From the NCBI GenBank assembly GCA_014526335.1, contig JACTAT010000021.1:3533937-3597936 (forward strand): 64,000 nucleotides of DNA, written 5' to 3'. A model generated the notes under the pieces. That model was not told the DNA's origin, searched no databases, and was given only the letters and a program-made list of their open reading frames with translations. Shown here piece by piece: positions 41,484 through 55,500 of the stretch. Source of the stretch: Chrysaora quinquecirrha (taxonomy: Eukaryota; Cnidaria; Scyphozoa; Semaeostomeae; Pelagiidae). How positions within the stretch are numbered: the first letter of the stretch is position 1; every line of letters begins with the position of its first letter. The translations under genes were made by a program, and so were the position numbers.

Positions 41484-44400
41484 ATGGGGTAAGTATGAGC
41501 TCAATTTTTGAATTTTAACTCATTTATTTTATGTAGCCTATTATAGAGATTTTTCCAATGTTTTTTTGTGTCTCGATAGGGAACAACCTGTCTACTCGAG
41601 CCGCGCTCATGTCTTCCAAATTGACCCAGAAACCAAACGAAAATGGTTACCCGTATCCAAGCAAGCAGTTACAGTATCGTTTTACTATGATGCCGCAAGA
41701 AAAATATACAGAATTATCTCAGTGGATGGTAGCAAGGTAACAGAGATTAATATCGTTGCTAATTCTAAATTTATCAACTCAAATATTCGAGCTACGAGAG
41801 TTTGTTTGAGTTGGCCTGAGTCTACTACAGCGAATTACAAAGCTGAGAGCTTTATTCCTGCTGTTTCAAATCTATACCGTCTGAAAGGTCCAATATCGCT
41901 TGCTAATTGCTGCAAACATATTCAAATTAGCACAGAAGTTGGGTAATTCCATATGAAATAATCCATCAAATTTCAAATTTGACACCACTATACCTCAATT
42001 TTTTTCTATTTTCATAGTATATTACCACTATGATAAGAAATCCTAAAATTTCAGCCTCACATCTCTTATGGTTTTTTCATAATCGCACTTTCAAATTTTG
42101 CTGACATCAGCAATTCATAATAAACACCAGCAATCTTAGTTTTTCAGCATTGCCCTTGATAAAATTCTGGATATCTTGGTAACCATTTCACATATGGTAA
42201 TGAAATTAGGTGACAACCCATTTCTGTGCCTGATTCCAAATTTGGCACCTGATCACTGAACAAATGATGGGAAAATATCATTTTTGGCATATGAAATTGA
42301 AAATTTTCATTTTGCGGTACCCTTTTCAACCATAAAATCAGGGTTGTTGACCACTTGTGACATAAAATGTCAATGTTCCATCTTAAAGAGTATAGCTTAA
42401 AGTTACTTTGGAGCAGAGTTTTAATTTTGGTATATGAAAGGCAAGAAATTTATGGAGCATGAAACTTTTGCTTTTTTGCGAACTTTTATAAGCAATAAAA
42501 CTAAAGTGCTGCAAGTGATAAATGCTAATAACCTTTATATATGATTTAATTTGAACTATATTTGTAATCTTAAGTGTATTAACTGATAAATATATAAAAT
42601 AATAAACTTAGCTTTCTTTAAATCTATGTACAATATGATTTTTTGGTGAAGGCTTTAAATCTCAGAATGAGAAAATCTTTAGTTTATATGCAACTGGCAA
42701 TTTTTACAAAAATCAGCATCTGTTATGGTGTATATTCTTCCATTCACAGTAGCTGGAGTGTCAATGCTACATATTATGTCATTGAAAGGCACCCAAGATG
42801 TCTCTCTTTTTCGAATGTGCTACAAGTCACGGAAAGTCACCATGTGATGGAGTGGGTGGTTTCAAATTGGAAGAACGGTCCCTGACACAAGATCATATCA
42901 TTATTTTGAGTCAATCCCAGCTACTCTTGCTTTATGATATAAAATAAAACCAGTGATGATTTAAAGTGATTCTATTTCCAGAATACAGGACCCGAGACCA
43001 ATTAATCATTTGAGTTAATGCAGTATGTTGCGTGTAAATACAGGCAGTTTTGGTGGATTGGAATGATAGTGGAGACAAGTTCTGAATTTGAGGATGTCAA
43101 AATTGTTTTTATGCTCCCACATGGACCAACCAGAAACTTTTATTGGCCAAATAGTGAGGCAGCTGGAGTGTCAATGCTGCATATTATGTCATTGTAAAGC
43201 ACCCAAGATGTCTCTCTTTTTTGAGCTGCCAGTTGCATATAAACTAAAGATTTTCTCATTCTGAGATTTAGAGCCTTCACCAAAAAATCATATTGTACAT
43301 AGATTTAAAGAAAGCTAAGTTTATTATTTTATATATTTATCAGTTAATACACTTAAGATTACAAATATAGTTCAAATTAAATCATATATAAAGGTTATTA
43401 GCATTTATCACTTGCAGCACTTTAGTTTTATTGCTTATAAAAGTTCGCTAAAAAGCAAAAGTTTCATGCTCCATAAATTTCTTGCCTTTCATATACCAAA
43501 ATTAAAACTCTGCTCCAAAGTAACTTTAAGCTATACTCTTTAAGATGGAACATTGACATTTTATGTCACAAGTGGTCAACAACCCTGATTTTATGGTTGA
43601 AAAGGGTACTTCCAAAATGAAAATTTTCAATTTCATATGCCCAAATGATATTTTCCCATCATGTGATCAGTGATCTGATACCAAATTTGGAATCAGCAGG
43701 CACAGAAATGGGTTGTCACCTAATTTCATTAACATATGTGAAATGGTTACCAAGATATCCAGAATTTTATTGAGGCGCAATGCGAAAAACTAAGAGGCGT
43801 TTATTGTGAAAATTGCTGACGTCAGCAAAATTTGAAAGTGTGATTAAGAGAAAACCGTAAGAGATGTGAAGCTGAAATTTTGGTGCTTTTTATTTCTTAT
43901 CATAGTGGTCATATTTTGAGAAAATAGCAAATATCTGAGATATAGTGGTGTCAGCCTCTGGATGATTTCATATGGAATTACCCCAATGCAACTTCTATGA
44001 CATGAAACCCATATATTTCCAGCATCTAAATCCCCGTATCTTAGTTGTAGTAGGTCCATCCCATTGAAACCTATACATTGCTTCTTATTGAGTGACTCAA
44101 CTGCATAAAAGGACCTGTGTTGAAACCCTTGTATTGCAACTTTTATGCAATACAATGAAACACAGACAATGCAACTTCTACAGAATGAAACCCTTATATT
44201 GCCTGCATCTAAATCCATATAGCCTAGTAGTAGTTCCATCCTATTGAAACCTGTACATTGCTTCTTATTGAGTGAATCAACTGTATAAAACTATATACAT
44301 TGAAACCCTTGTATTGCATCTTTTATTCAATACAATGAAACCCAGACAATGCAACTTCTACAAAATAAAACCCATATACTGCCTGCATCTTTTTAGAGGT

Positions 44401-47400
44401 TGCTAAAGGGTATTTTGAAAAATGGGAAACATGAAAGAGGGTGGCAAAGTGTCTTTGTGAAACATGATCTTTTTAAAGTGAAACATGAATGGCAAATATT
44501 GTTATCCCCAGGTGATTCGTGAACCTACTACTACTACTAAGACGTCACACGCAGTTAGTACTGCACAATGCGTCTCACAATACCACGCCAGTTTTTTCTT
44601 TCTTGTGTCAGTTCAGATAATTTATTCAATGTTTGTGCTTCTTTTGAAAGATCCAATTTGATTCCGATGCTGGCCAAATCTTGCCTTATTGTCTGCATCT
44701 AGGTCGTCTTTGGTCTTCCTTGTGGTCGTTTCATTTTCCTGAGATATTCTTTAAGGGCTTTCCTTGCTGGTGTTTCTGGGTTTAAACGCATGAGATGTCC
44801 TAGCCATGTTAGTTTCCTTACTCTTATCATTTCACTCCATGATTCACATTTCGTTCTGGCATAGAGCTCACTGTTGGTAATATTTCTTTGCCAGTTAATT
44901 CTAAGAATCTTTCTTAGATGTGAACCTGACCCTCCTTAAACACCCTCTTTTTATGCATTGAATTAATAGAACTGGGGTGATGAAATATATAGGAAAATTA
45001 ATTTTAAAAAGGGCATAGATAGGTTAGGGTGATTTTGGACCCTCTTGATTTTGACTCTGTTGTGAATTCCAGATGCTATTTTTTCACTATATACCGGATA
45101 GCTATCATTACGTCTTGATTTGTATATGGGAATGGGATAGACCCCAAAATAGACCCATTCACTATACAAGATAGCCAAGACAATAGAAAATTTCAGTTGT
45201 TAACTCACTCCCTGGTCTAAGTGAGGTGATCTTCATATCACCTTCAAAATATTTGCAAAATTGAATTCTAAGATAGGGGCTTATTTGAGGATTTATCGTA
45301 CATCTAGTAAACTTACTGATTTTCCTTTTTATACAGGCTCTTGTTAATAGTGTCATTCAAGGAAACATGACCTTCACAAAAACATCACAGAAATTTGGTC
45401 AGTGGTCAGATCCAAAGGCAAACAATGTATTTGGACTTGGTTTTACTTCAGAGAATGACCTCAATAAGGTGAGATATTTTCTGTTTAACATGCCTTATTA
45501 TTCCCCTTTTGCTTTTAAAGATGCGTTAACACGATCAGATATCCCTCAGATTTTCTTCCCTTCAGACAATCTGATGAGAAAATCTGACCATGTAAATACC
45601 TTTGTCTATTGTCTGATGTTGAATTACGACAATGAATTTCGATTTTTCAAAAGTAAGACAAGTTCAAACTTTTTGACAAATCTGATGAGTTTTGTCTTCG
45701 TGTTCAATAAAAACTGTTTGAAGCAGCTTTTGCTCAGCTTTTGTTTTATGTGCCTGAAGTTGTTAAACTTGCTAAAAGTTGCTATTACCATACTATTGTA
45801 AATGTTGTTTTTAACATGACATGCAGCAGAGCAAACAAGAACTAACAGAATTGTTTCTAAAAAGAATGGGAGGCTAATGACAAAAAGCTGCAGAATGTCA
45901 GTCTTTGAAGTCTCTGCGGATGCTACAAAATCTTCCAGCTCTGGGGTAAGGAGAGTTTGGAGTCTTCAAAGTCTCCGATTTTCCCAAGAGTTGCCCAAAA
46001 GACAGGCTTTCAATCCCTTATAAGCACACTAGCAAATCTATACACACTTCTGTGGTGCATACGCATTGCTGTGTTGGTATTTTTTGTATACTGCAGTTGA
46101 TATGTACTACTGTGGTTGGCAGGGAGAGGTACCAGAATTGGGGGCAGCAGGGGGTAATTGCCTCTCTCCCCCTAATAAAAATTGTGAATTTCTTTGATTT
46201 TGCTACTGTTTTGGCCTGAATTTGTTGCTTCTGCCCCCCCCCTGCCTGATGCCCTGATGCTTGCTGCCTGCGTCTTTTGTGATGGGTTATTATGCTTGAT
46301 GTGGTGGGTTATTATGTTTGATGTGGTGGTATTTTTTGCGTACAGTCGTGGATTTTGTATCATAAAATACAACCACAGTATTTCGTGGTAGTGCGTATCC
46401 ACAACAGTAGTACGTATACATTTGCTAGCGCGGGAAGTCTCAAGAAAAAAAAAGATGCAGGAAAATGTCCCAAACGAACAAACTTATATTTCACGTTTTT
46501 ATCTTGAAAACAGTTTTCTGAGAAGTTCAAAGAAGCAAGAAGTGTTGCTGGTGCAACATCATCCATATCTTCATCTGGAACTGAATCGGTGAAATCAGAA
46601 TCAACGAAATCGGACTCTTATCCTGAATTGAACGAGAATTTATTGAAAAATAACAACTCAACAAGTAGGAGTCATTCATCAAACGGCAGTCTTGAGGTTT
46701 GTCAGAATTTCTTCCATGTTTTTAAAAAACGAATGTTGAAGGTGCTTTTGTAAAGTCTGTGTGGTCTCTGTGGTATATAGTGGTTAACGTGCAGGGCTCA
46801 CAACGAGAAGGTTGAGGGTTCGAGCCATGGTCTTTCCACTCTGATTGCAGAGATAACAACCTTGGGCAAGTTGCTGACACAAATTGGCCTAATCCAGTAT
46901 CCAGCCGGCTCGTCTTGTCAGAAGCGCAGGAAAGGCAGGGTTCGAACTTCAGCTACAGCAGCGTCACAGCAAAGCTTGATTAGTTAACCTACTACTGAGA
47001 TCCTAGCGAATTGCGCTAAATGCACAATGCTGCTTATAGCAGTGGGGTAACAGGCGAAGCGCGGCTAAAGATGGAAGCTCAGCAAGGTCGGGGTTCGATC
47101 CACAGCTACGATAGCGTCCTTGCCTGGATCGAGTTCTTGATTAGTTAACCTACTACTGGAATCCTAGCGAATTGCGCTACATACAGTATTTCACCAACAC
47201 GGTACCGCTAACAACAGTTGCGTAACAGACATTGCACAAATCTAAAGATGGTGTGATCGATTAGTTAAGGCTTTAGGCTCACAGTCGCCATGTAGTAGAT
47301 TCCAATCTCGTCGGGAACACTTGCCACAAGTCTACAGGCAACTCAGCTTCGATTTTGCGAGACTTTGCGTGCATTCTAGTATTGTAAAAGTGATTTAAAA

Positions 47401-50400
47401 TCAACCAGTTTCATACACATGGGCTTAAAATTTCCCGATATTTATGCAGATGGGTGGAAAATTCTTGAAAATCCTACCTTATAAATGGGTCCGTTTGTCA
47501 GAGTCCAGGGTCAGGTCTAATCATGATCACACTGAAGTACTCCCCCGGGTTCTATACATGGGTCCAGATGGATAACAAATTTTAACATCAGACCTAGGTG
47601 GGTGTTGAAAAACCATAGTACAGTGTCTTGTATTTTCACAGGCTGTTATTTCTAGCTTTTTCAGCTAATTTAGGCCCACTATGCATGCCGCATCCATGCA
47701 TGGGACCCCTAGTTTAACGTCCCTTCCAAAGGACGGCAAAGTGAGTTGTTTAATCATCCATATGGAAAGTCATCCATCCAGAAGCTGGCCTCACACGACC
47801 AAGCTTAACTTCAGCTGTCTTTCGAGAACTGGCTGAGAAGCTTGGCCACCCGCTCCACAATGGTGGCCTTAGGAGTTTTTTGGCCTATAAAATTAAGATC
47901 TAAAAGCTATGCGAAGATAAGACATTATTGTTCACAGTTTCTTTCTAACTGTAGCGTGAAATCGATTTAACAAGTAACTATAACAACAGTCTAGCCCTTA
48001 GTAATATCATTTCTTAATTATTAATTCCTGTCCTGCATATTTAATGTTATGTAAATCTTGTTATTATGTAACGAACTTTAAAGGGCTTTCACGACCTATT
48101 ATAACTGTGTCATTTGCGAAGTTAGCGAGCAGAGTTAGGCTGAAGTTTTGTTGGTTGATCGTGTTTGTCGGTTGGTTCTCCAGGGCGGTTGCAGATGGTT
48201 TTTGTCGTTGGTTTTTGAACGAGAAATGACGTTTAAGGTATCTTGTGTTTTTATGAGTATTTTTTTCAATTTCTTGTGTAGCTATACGTAAATAATACCA
48301 TAGGGAATATAAATATCATTTGCCGAATATACACTCTTTTTTTATAAGAACCAGGAAATTTTTATGGAGGTTGGCTGTTCTTAAGTTTTGCCTTTTTTGA
48401 GCTTGAAACGGTCTTAATCTGTTCTTAATTCCTTGATTACTTAGACGGTAAATTTTTTCATTTTCAGTGAATGTCTGGGGTGGTACTAGGTTTGTGTAAA
48501 AATGCAGCATGCTTGTCTATTTCTTTGCTTGCTTGCTTTTTACGTTCAGTCTGACTGTCTTCATATTTAGCTGATATTCTTAGGGCTTTTGAAAAGGCCA
48601 GCCTCAGCTTGTTCTTATTTTGGTCTTAAAATCTGGGTAAAATCCAGGCTCGTGTTCTTATAAGGTTGTTCTTATAGCAAAATCGGTGTATTTATCTATA
48701 TAGTTTCCACCTCATTGTTCCACTAAATTCTTTTTCACTTGCCAATACTTTCAACTCTCAATTACTAGACCTTCCATCTGTTACTGTATGTTTTCAAACA
48801 GCCGGCTAGTTATTCAGCGTTAATACCATCTGCTACTGATTCTCCCTGCTGTCTACCAAGCCCCACGCTTGGCTAATTCTGTCATGAAATTGTTTTTCCT
48901 TTGGCCTGGATTTTCACCTCCCGTTTACCAAGCTCTCAGTTTTTTTAAAACCAAACAACTGGCGTTTAGTTCCTAATATTTTTTAACTAGCATTCTCATC
49001 TATTACTTACTATGGCCTATTGAGTTTGTTGTGCTATACACCGTCTCTGATTAGCTAGGCTGTCAATCTCCTGTCTTATAAATCGATGCTATAGTAATGA
49101 AGCAGTTTCTCCTTTAGTATTAATTCCGTCTGTAATTTGCTGGACTGCATACATTCATCTATACTTGACCAAGAAATGCTAATCTTTTTATGGTAATACG
49201 TTCGTTTTACTGAATATTTCTGTACAGCTTTTTACGACAAAATTTGTCATACAATACAGAGAAAACTCTGGTTCTACTTGAATTACTTGCTACTACATAA
49301 TCAAAACTCTTGATTTTCATTTCGATGTACTTGTGACAGCCTCCTGCAATACTTACACTTTTTCCCCAAGAGCAACACTCCCTTAACAATGTTAACGGCT
49401 AGTAAGTAATGCTTATGGTATCTGGTTGTTTAAAGCCAGGCCTACAATCCTCGCCAAAAATATTGGGGACACTATGTTATAAGTATGTTTTACCTTAAAA
49501 ACTCGGTCCCATTACAACCTATTGGGGTAATTAGACCCCCCTCCCCCCGAATCAATGTTGGGACCACTGGCAACATCGATTTCACCAACATTGAGTCGGG
49601 GGGAGGGGGGTATGCGTCTTTAGAGCGAGAATTTTAAAAATATTCGAAGTGTCCCTGCCTTTTTGGCGAGGATTGTATGTCGACATTGCACATAGTCAGA
49701 ACTAGTTGCTCACTGCTAATCGATGACTCTTTGGATCTAAACTGTTTTGTCAACATAAGCACTCTGGCAACTAGTTGGTAACTAGCTCCTTTTTGACGGA
49801 AACCAGTCGGTGCAAGGTTCCAGAAAGTTGGGCATGTTCTACTTCTGCGATTGTTTGAGAACTGATTCCCCACCCTCCCTGCTTGCTAAGTTTAGGTACT
49901 TGTCATCTCTCTCTCACTTCTTTCATGCTTTCGACTAATGTCTTAGGGCCCTGGTTGTCTGCATGGACATGATGTGGGAGTCTGCGGAAAAAACTTTGTT
50001 TCTTCTTCAAACCCCCAGAAGCGAAGGGCATTTTGGCATTGGGCTGGCGCACTGACCGCCCATTCTGAAGTCCCTATAATGAGAAAAACATCACCAGATC
50101 TATAGACGACAGTGGCTACACAGCGCTGAGGGACTTCTTTTGCATTCGCTATTGCTTTTTCATGCCACTACTGGTATCCCTGGAATAAATATTAATTTCT
50201 CCTATATTCTTTCTCGGCTGGTACGCCCAGGGCTCTATCCGTTGTACATAGAGTAACTAGGCGTAGCTGAAATCTGCGCAGTCTATACAGGCTTATTGAC
50301 ATCTCGTGTGGCCTTGATCAGTATAACAGACTTTGCTGTCCAGAATCGGTTGAATGGCCGTGTTAATCCAATGAACGTAGCAATGCAATTGAATTAAAAC

Positions 50401-52509
50401 CGTTACTACAGTTAGCTTATAATAGTAGTGTTTTTCATTCAAAGTCAATGTAACACAACTAGGATCAGAATAAATTTGCAACCAACGTTTTCACTTAAGA
50501 AGATCAATGCAATCGGATAAACATTATTGATCTGAGACGAAGCTCTACTGGGGGGTTGCATCTAGACCGAGTCGTTAGTTTCCGCTCCACCGACACTAGA
50601 CTTACTACATGAGTCGTAGTTATCGCTACTGAATTGAATTGCTGGACGCTCAAACTAACTGTAGCGAACAACAACAACATCAATTCAATTCAGTGTGAGT
50701 GAAAGTTAGGGACTTAGGAAGCAAGGCTACTCCGACACCCCGTTTCAACAGTTTTAACGACCTCACTTTAGTGTTAACCTCGGTTTGATGAGTGATAACT
50801 GTGACTGAGGTAATACAGTATGTCTAAGTCTCGTCTAGAATAAAAGCCTCGTCCAAAATTGTGTGAGACAAGTTGTTGGGGTTGTTGGTTGTGCCCCCTT
50901 CCCCATATCCATGTTGTGACTCTCCCCACTCTTCATAGCAAGTTTGACCTTGACGGGAGTCGCACCAGCAATCATAGATGGCGAGTCCGACTCACCCACG
51001 ACTTGGCCTCTCTGATCAGGCGGCCATCAAATTGGTCTCAAGCTTCCGGCAGGCCCGCGGTGCCTCGCAGCAGCACTGGATTTCTCGCACTCTGCTTCCA
51101 GAACACTCTTTTTACTGACCAATAAAGCAACTGGAGCTGAGATTTTCTTCAAATTTTTGGTTGGGAAAGCTTTCTTTATACAATAGGTACATTATTGCAA
51201 GCTTTTCATTTACATTGAGAAGCAAGAAAAGAGCCAAAAAAAGTTTTTAGTGGGTACCAGTCATTCTGGAGGGCTGAAAGACCAGATACGTTATGAGCAA
51301 GTTTGAGGGCTGAACCACAAGTCCAGCTGCTTATTAAAAGAAAGTGTGTAGTCACCCTGTTATGGAATAAAAACATTAACCCTGTTTTTGTTATTAACCA
51401 TGAAACACCTCGTTTACGTTGAGCCTGTTTGGAGGACAGGTGGCACATCTCTGCTCACAAAGTATGCAACGTTTGGCAAAGCATTCCAATCTCCTAGTTT
51501 TCTACAGTTTGCTTTTTATCTGTTGGTTACTTTTGCACCCCTGAAAAATTGTGTGTCTTGCTTACTGAAGCTGGCAAAGCTTGACTCAGTCTTTGTTTGA
51601 TCTAAGCCTTGTTGCCTTCACTACCAAGTTAAACATGGTGTCAGTTGAAACAATGGATTTTTTATAGATCGTGCATGTTTTCTTTATTTATAAACTAAAG
51701 CTGCAATTCTCTCATGATCTCTGAGGATTTCTATAGACTCTTGCCTTGCGAATGGCAGTCGGTTCCTGTTCATGTCGTGTCTTCAATGGCTTAAAAATCT
51801 ACTACCATAGCACACGTGGCGAATGATTTGTCCTGTTTTCCAAGCTTCTCTGCTGTTCAACGGTAGTCAGTTTATAGGTTTCCTAAATTAGTAGCTGCTG
51901 TAAAGTTTTCTCGAGGAAATTGCTTGGTTTTGTTTTCTAAAACTACAAAATGCAAGTTTGCTATGTAAGTCACACATTTTTTTTCCTTTATTGTTTTCAA
52001 AGTTATTTCGGTTTTCTTTATCAGCTTTAACGTGATTCTTTATTCAGTCTTGCTTGATTCGATCACGATTCTGTGTTTAAGTATGGTACGGATATCAGTT
52101 TGAAGCATGATTCATTGATTCGATGGTGTAACGTATGATCGCGATTATCGTTATAATACGTAGTTTACTGGTTATGTTAATTCGATTGCCGATTGCCTAG
52201 TACTATCTTTGTTACGGTGGCATTTTGATGTATTTAAACGTGATTATACACTCTTTTTATTAGAACAATTTTATAAGAACATGAGCCTGGATTTTGCTCA
52301 GATTTTAAGAACAAAATAAGAACAAACTGGGGCTGGCCTTCAAAAGCCCTGATTTTGTTCGCGATTATCGTGGTTTCTTGATGTATTTATTGCAATTTTT
52401 TCACTTCTATTTGAACTTTGGAGCACGATTCTTTGATTCAATCGTGCAATAAAATTGGATCGTGATTTATGGTATAGTGATATACATCATCATCATCATC
52501 ATCATCATC

Positions 52510-52547
<38 letters not shown>

Positions 52548-55500
52548 AATCATCATCATTACTTTAAACTCTTTGTTTCGTGTACACTTTTTTTTAATAA
52601 GCAACCGCTCAATAAGCAACTAGGGCTGAACTGACCTTAACATTAAGCAACTAAAAGGGCTCAATTAAATTCTGTAAGCAACTAAGAAGTCAAACAACCA
52701 AGCTTATACGCTTTCTTGTTGTTAGGAAATTGTTTGTTTTGCATGCTGAAGTTCTTTAGCTAACGTTTTACCACTTACTGTCTCCCAAAAGTCGTGTTAT
52801 AGGTCTAACAGTTGACGATTTTGACCCGCAAAGTCAGGAGTGGTTGTTAGGTAAAAGAGGTTAAGCAACTTTTTAGCAACTTTGAGGGCTGAAATGTCTA
52901 AGATTTTAAGCAACTTAGAGGGCTGGACAAAAGTCAAGCTGCTTATTAAAAAAAAAGTGTAACGCGACTGGTTGAGTCGATTGCGCAGTGTAATTGGCCT
53001 GTCGTGTCTATCGTGGTTTTATCACATATTTTATCGTGATTCTCGCTAGCTAGAACAAATCAAATGTGAACGGTCGCAAATTAGGACAGAGTGAGCCCCT
53101 TGTGCAATGCTTAGCACAAAATCTTCTAGATCACCATTCCCCGAAAATCAGCTGAGGCCTGCCGTTGCCATAACGAAATGTTCTGCAGCCGACAGCATAT
53201 TGCGGCCAAAGGAACCTGCGGCTAATCTCCTGTGTTTCTGATGAAGCTTATAAATTCCTTTGGGTTAAAAAGCCGAGGATAATCTGGAGAAGGTGTTTCA
53301 GATAGCTGTATGTATGGTAGTACGCTTTCTTCTCGTCGAGTTTTTGTGTGGTTCACTACACAACAAGGCCTATATCACTGTAGTATACAGAGGTATTGAT
53401 TGCTGAAAATTTCTTCTATCCGTTCGTTGTGATTTTTTCGAATTGGATGCCTGTATAGAGTCTGCTTCTTATAACAAGTGATTTCTTTGCTCTCTCGAAA
53501 TGCTGAAATTTGTCAACAAACTTCACCTGCACAAGATCGTGAGTTGATTTGTTTTTGTTTGGGTTTGAATAGCCTCGCTGGATGCTATTTTATGCATAAT
53601 AGCATAATAGTTCTTGTTTCTAAGAGTTCGGGAGTAAGAGGGTAAGTTACGAGAGGAAGCTAGTTCTGTGGCGATCAAACAGTGTTGAAGCAGCAAGTAG
53701 TGCATGAAAACGGGCTTTGGGAAACTAGTTTTGTAAAACAATCAGGACTTGAGAGTTATTATTTATTAATGAGATGAAAGATAGATATTACCCTCGTTTA
53801 GTTGTTGATTTTGGAAGTGAACAGGGTTTTTATTTTATAAAGAAGCTAAGGTCTAGTTCCTAAAAGTCTTTATTTTTGGACCTCTTTAGATTGAATTGTT
53901 GTAGCCTGCAAAGGAGTGGAACCGGCTTCCTAATTCTTTACACGCTTTTTTTGTTATAAGGAACCACTTTATAAGGAACCTACATGTAGAAGGCCCGAAA
54001 ATTTAAAGAACTTATACTACTAAAGAGAAAATCATTAAGGAACTTTTCAATGTTGAATACTTTTATCACTGCTAATAATCAAGAATTAGAATGCCGGTTC
54101 CACTCATTAGCAGTCGAAAATCACATAAATTGTACGTTAAGCATGTATCCAATATTTCTTTGAGTAGTCTCGAGCTTTGCTCACATGCAAATGTCTCTCT
54201 TTTATTGTTAAGACCACTGTATGTGCACTTAAAATTAAGGAACTATTAAGGAACTTTTGGAACTACAATTGACTCAAAAGAGGCCCAAAAATAAGGAACT
54301 TTAAGAACTAGGCCTTGAGGTAGGTTCCTTATAAAAAAAAAGCGTGTATTGATAATATTGAAAAAGTTCCTTGGCGATTTTATCTTTAGTAGTATAAATT
54401 CAGAAGTAGTATAAGTTGAGAACTTATACTACTAAAGATAAGTTACTGTTTAAATTTTTTGACCTTTTACGTTTTGGGGCTCGTTATGAAGAGGTTGTTT
54501 GCAGAAAAAGCGCCTGTAAATTAATCCTAGCACCCAAATGAAAGGGATTTTTGGGGGCCTTTCAGAGATTTCTTCTACAAAAATATAATTTCATTATGTC
54601 ATACGAGATTTCTTTTGACAGAATGCTACGAATCTCTTTTTTTGGGGGGGGGGGAATAATCTACCCCCCTCACTTTTTCTCAACTCTGGAATCGTTGAAA
54701 TTCGAACAATGTTGTGTTTTTCAACTACAGTATTGAATGTTCCACATAAATTAGACGTAATTTGATACAGCACACAATTCTTTGTGCGGAGAAGCCTTTT
54801 ATACTAAACCCAGTACTGGGGCTGTGGAGCTGCCGAGCGGCTAAGAAACTCTTATTGCCGCCACTTCATATTTATTGTACAGCCAAATAGCATCGGAGTT
54901 GATTTCTTTTCTTTTTCGGCATAGGTACTTTATGCCAGCTCACCTCATAATATAACAAAAAGTTCGAATATGCAGTTTTGTTGGGTTCAGATTTTCAAAG
55001 AAACTGTTGTGCCATAGTTTTAGGCCCTGGCCAAACGATCAAACATTGTTGGTCGAATATTTGCGATTACTAATAACGCAAAATGCTTGACCGTCTGGGC
55101 ACATCGCAAAAAACATTGCTGGTCCAACATTTTTTGCTTGACTCAAGCATAAAATGTTTTTGGAAATTTTTCAGAAACATTACTGATCTTGTCCTTCCTG
55201 TAAATCAATGTTTTCGTAGTTCTGCCAAACGGTCAAACATTACTTGTAAAGCAAATCTGAAACATTTGATCAACAATGTTTGATCGTTTGATTAAGGCCT
55301 AAGGCCCTGGCCAAACGATCAAACAATGTTGGTCAAACATGTGAGATTTGCTTGTTAAGCAAAATGTTTGACCGTTTGGCCACGTCGAAAAACATTGCTC
55401 CTCCAACGTTTTTTGTTTGCATCAAGCAAAAAATGTTTTTGCACTTTTTCAAAATCATCACGCCATAAATGTTGTAACTTTTGCTCGTCAAGCAATGTTT

